From Clostridia bacterium (GTDB lineage: Bacteria > Bacillota > Clostridia > Oscillospirales > CAG-272), in contig CAAFLY010000241.1 of assembly GCA_900763885.1 (NCBI GenBank), positions 1-6,114 of the forward strand: a stretch of 6,114 nt of DNA. Reading direction: 5' to 3'. Below are positions 5,315 through 6,114 of the stretch, in pieces (position 1 is the first letter of the stretch; each line of letters opens with the position of its first letter). Under the pieces are notes generated by a model. The model was not told where the DNA came from. It ran no database searches and saw only the letters and a program-made list of their open reading frames with translations. The translations under genes and the position numbers were made by a program.

Positions 5315-6114
5315 CCGCATCGGAAACAACCCCTTATCTGTATACAGCCACGTGCATGTTCGGCTTGGAAGGATTGCTTGGCGAGGAGATTGACGCGCTC
5401 GGCTATACCCGGGAGACCACCATGGATGGCCGGATCCATTTCCGTGGCGACGCGGCAGCCTGCGCCCGAGCGAACATCGGGCTTCGATATGCGGAACGGC
5501 TGTATGTCACGCTCGGCAGCTTCGAGGCACGCACCTTTGACGAGCTGTTTGAGGGTACAAAAGCCCTGCCATGGGAAGATTTCATCGGCAGAAACGACGT
5601 TTTCCCCGTAACCGGACACGCGATCAAATCCGCGCTTTTTTCCGTACCCGACTGCCAGCGGATCATCAAAAAAGCGGTGTCCGTCCGGCTGGGGAACCGT
5701 TATGGTCTGACCACACTGCCGGAGACGGGGACAAAATATCGAATTGAATTCTTCCTCTTTAAGGATCACGCGGATCTGATGCTTGAGCTGTCGGGCGATC
5801 CGCTCCACAAGCGCGGCTATCGTCCGGAAACGGTCACAGCGCCGATTCGGGAAACACTTGCCGCCGCGATGGGGAGGATGACCCGTCCGCGCGAGGATGT
5901 GCTTTTGTGGGATCCCTTCTGCGGATCCGGTACGATCCTCATTGAGACCGCCATGCAGATGTGCCATATCGCGCCCGGACTTCACCGTCGGTTTGCCGCA
6001 GAACGGTATCCGCAATTTCCTGATTCCGTCTGGCGTGACGCGCGGGAAGAGGCGACGGCTGCGATCCGGATGGAGAACGGCTTCCATGCACGCGGTACCG
6101 ATATGGATCCGATG
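5311..6114 (+). CDS. THUMP-domain class I RNA methyltransferase (partial)
   Basis: The reading frame stays open to the window edge, giving the first 268 residues of a protein whose family usually has about 370-380. A ferredoxin-like/THUMP region (about 8-162) is followed by GDPLHKRGYRP (162-172), typical of RlmL/YpsC-like enzymes. The Rossmann methyltransferase domain then has SAM-binding motif I as DPFCGSGTILIE (201-212) and an acidic GTDMDP (262-267). The catalytic NPPY-type motif expected for N2-guanine methylation lies outside the window. By family, it methylates a guanine in 23S rRNA; the exact target is not known from this sequence. The ATG overlaps the kinase stop (ATGA), and a GGAG lies at 5297-5300, 10 nt upstream, so translation is probably coupled to the kinase gene. 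A YpsC-like name would fit in a Firmicute, but no symbol is assigned. Confidence 0.93.
   Translation, partial: MTASETTPYLYTATCMFGLEGLLGEEIDALGYTRETTMDGRIHFRGDAAACARANIGLRYAERLYVTLGSFEARTFDELFEGTKALPWEDFIGRNDVFPVTGHAIKSALFSVPDCQRIIKKAVSVRLGNRYGLTTLPETGTKYRIEFFLFKDHADLMLELSGDPLHKRGYRPETVTAPIRETLAAAMGRMTRPREDVLLWDPFCGSGTILIETAMQMCHIAPGLHRRFAAERYPQFPDSVWRDAREEATAAIRMENGFHARGTDMDPM

Noticed and set aside
3899..5329. Minus-strand open frame of 476 codons opposite the histidine kinase gene
   Set aside because: It is antisense to a gene with every histidine kinase motif, its translation shows no family motif and is rich in Arg, His and Asp as expected from a complementary frame, and it runs against the operon.
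5137..6087. Minus-strand open frame of 316 codons opposite the methyltransferase gene
   Set aside because: The plus frame from 5311 carries the SAM-binding motif and family landmarks and has an ATGA junction with the kinase; the minus frame shows no recognisable domain.

Overview
This window looks like chromosomal DNA of a moderately GC-rich Firmicute, most likely a member of the Clostridia. The evidence is the typical bacterial YchF sequence, the pairing of a small VTC-domain polyphosphate polymerase with a DUF4956 membrane protein, a PhoB/OmpR-type two-component pair, a YpsC/RlmL-like THUMP methyltransferase, strong AGGAG-type ribosome binding sites and ATG starts. Taxonomy is an inference; no rRNA or other direct marker is present. 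No mobile element, CRISPR array, tRNA or rRNA is visible.

Layout. Bases 1-179 are non-coding and hold a strong intrinsic terminator for the leftward ychF gene (48-77) plus nested inverted repeats next to the ychF stop codon. ychF (180-1274, minus strand) is complete. Bases 1275-1485 form a divergent control region. It contains a leader inverted repeat on the ychF side, an A/T-rich inverted repeat in the middle, and, on the rightward side, a tandem 11-bp direct repeat resembling a Pho box, placed just upstream of a candidate -10. Rightward genes follow: a VTC-domain polyphosphate polymerase (1486-2163), a DUF4956 membrane protein (2221-2892), an OmpR/PhoB-family response regulator (2942-3634), a clear intrinsic terminator (3696-3732), a HAMP-containing sensor histidine kinase (3767-5314), and a THUMP-domain RNA methyltransferase (5311 to the window edge) that overlaps the kinase by an ATGA junction.

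How the genes may work together. The main hypothesis is a phosphate-storage locus. An NTP-dependent polyphosphate polymerase and its membrane partner would be transcribed from a PhoB/PhoP-style promoter, with a PhoB-class regulator and its kinase encoded directly downstream. The catalytic residues of the VTC domain, the phospho-acceptor Asp of the regulator and the catalytic His of the kinase are all present, so the module looks functional. The terminator between regulator and kinase suggests that kinase expression is kept below regulator expression, or that the kinase and methyltransferase form a separate unit. The kinase lacks a recognisable PAS domain and is not a canonical PhoR, so the signal it senses is unknown. 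ychF and the methyltransferase are housekeeping translation-related genes at the two flanks.
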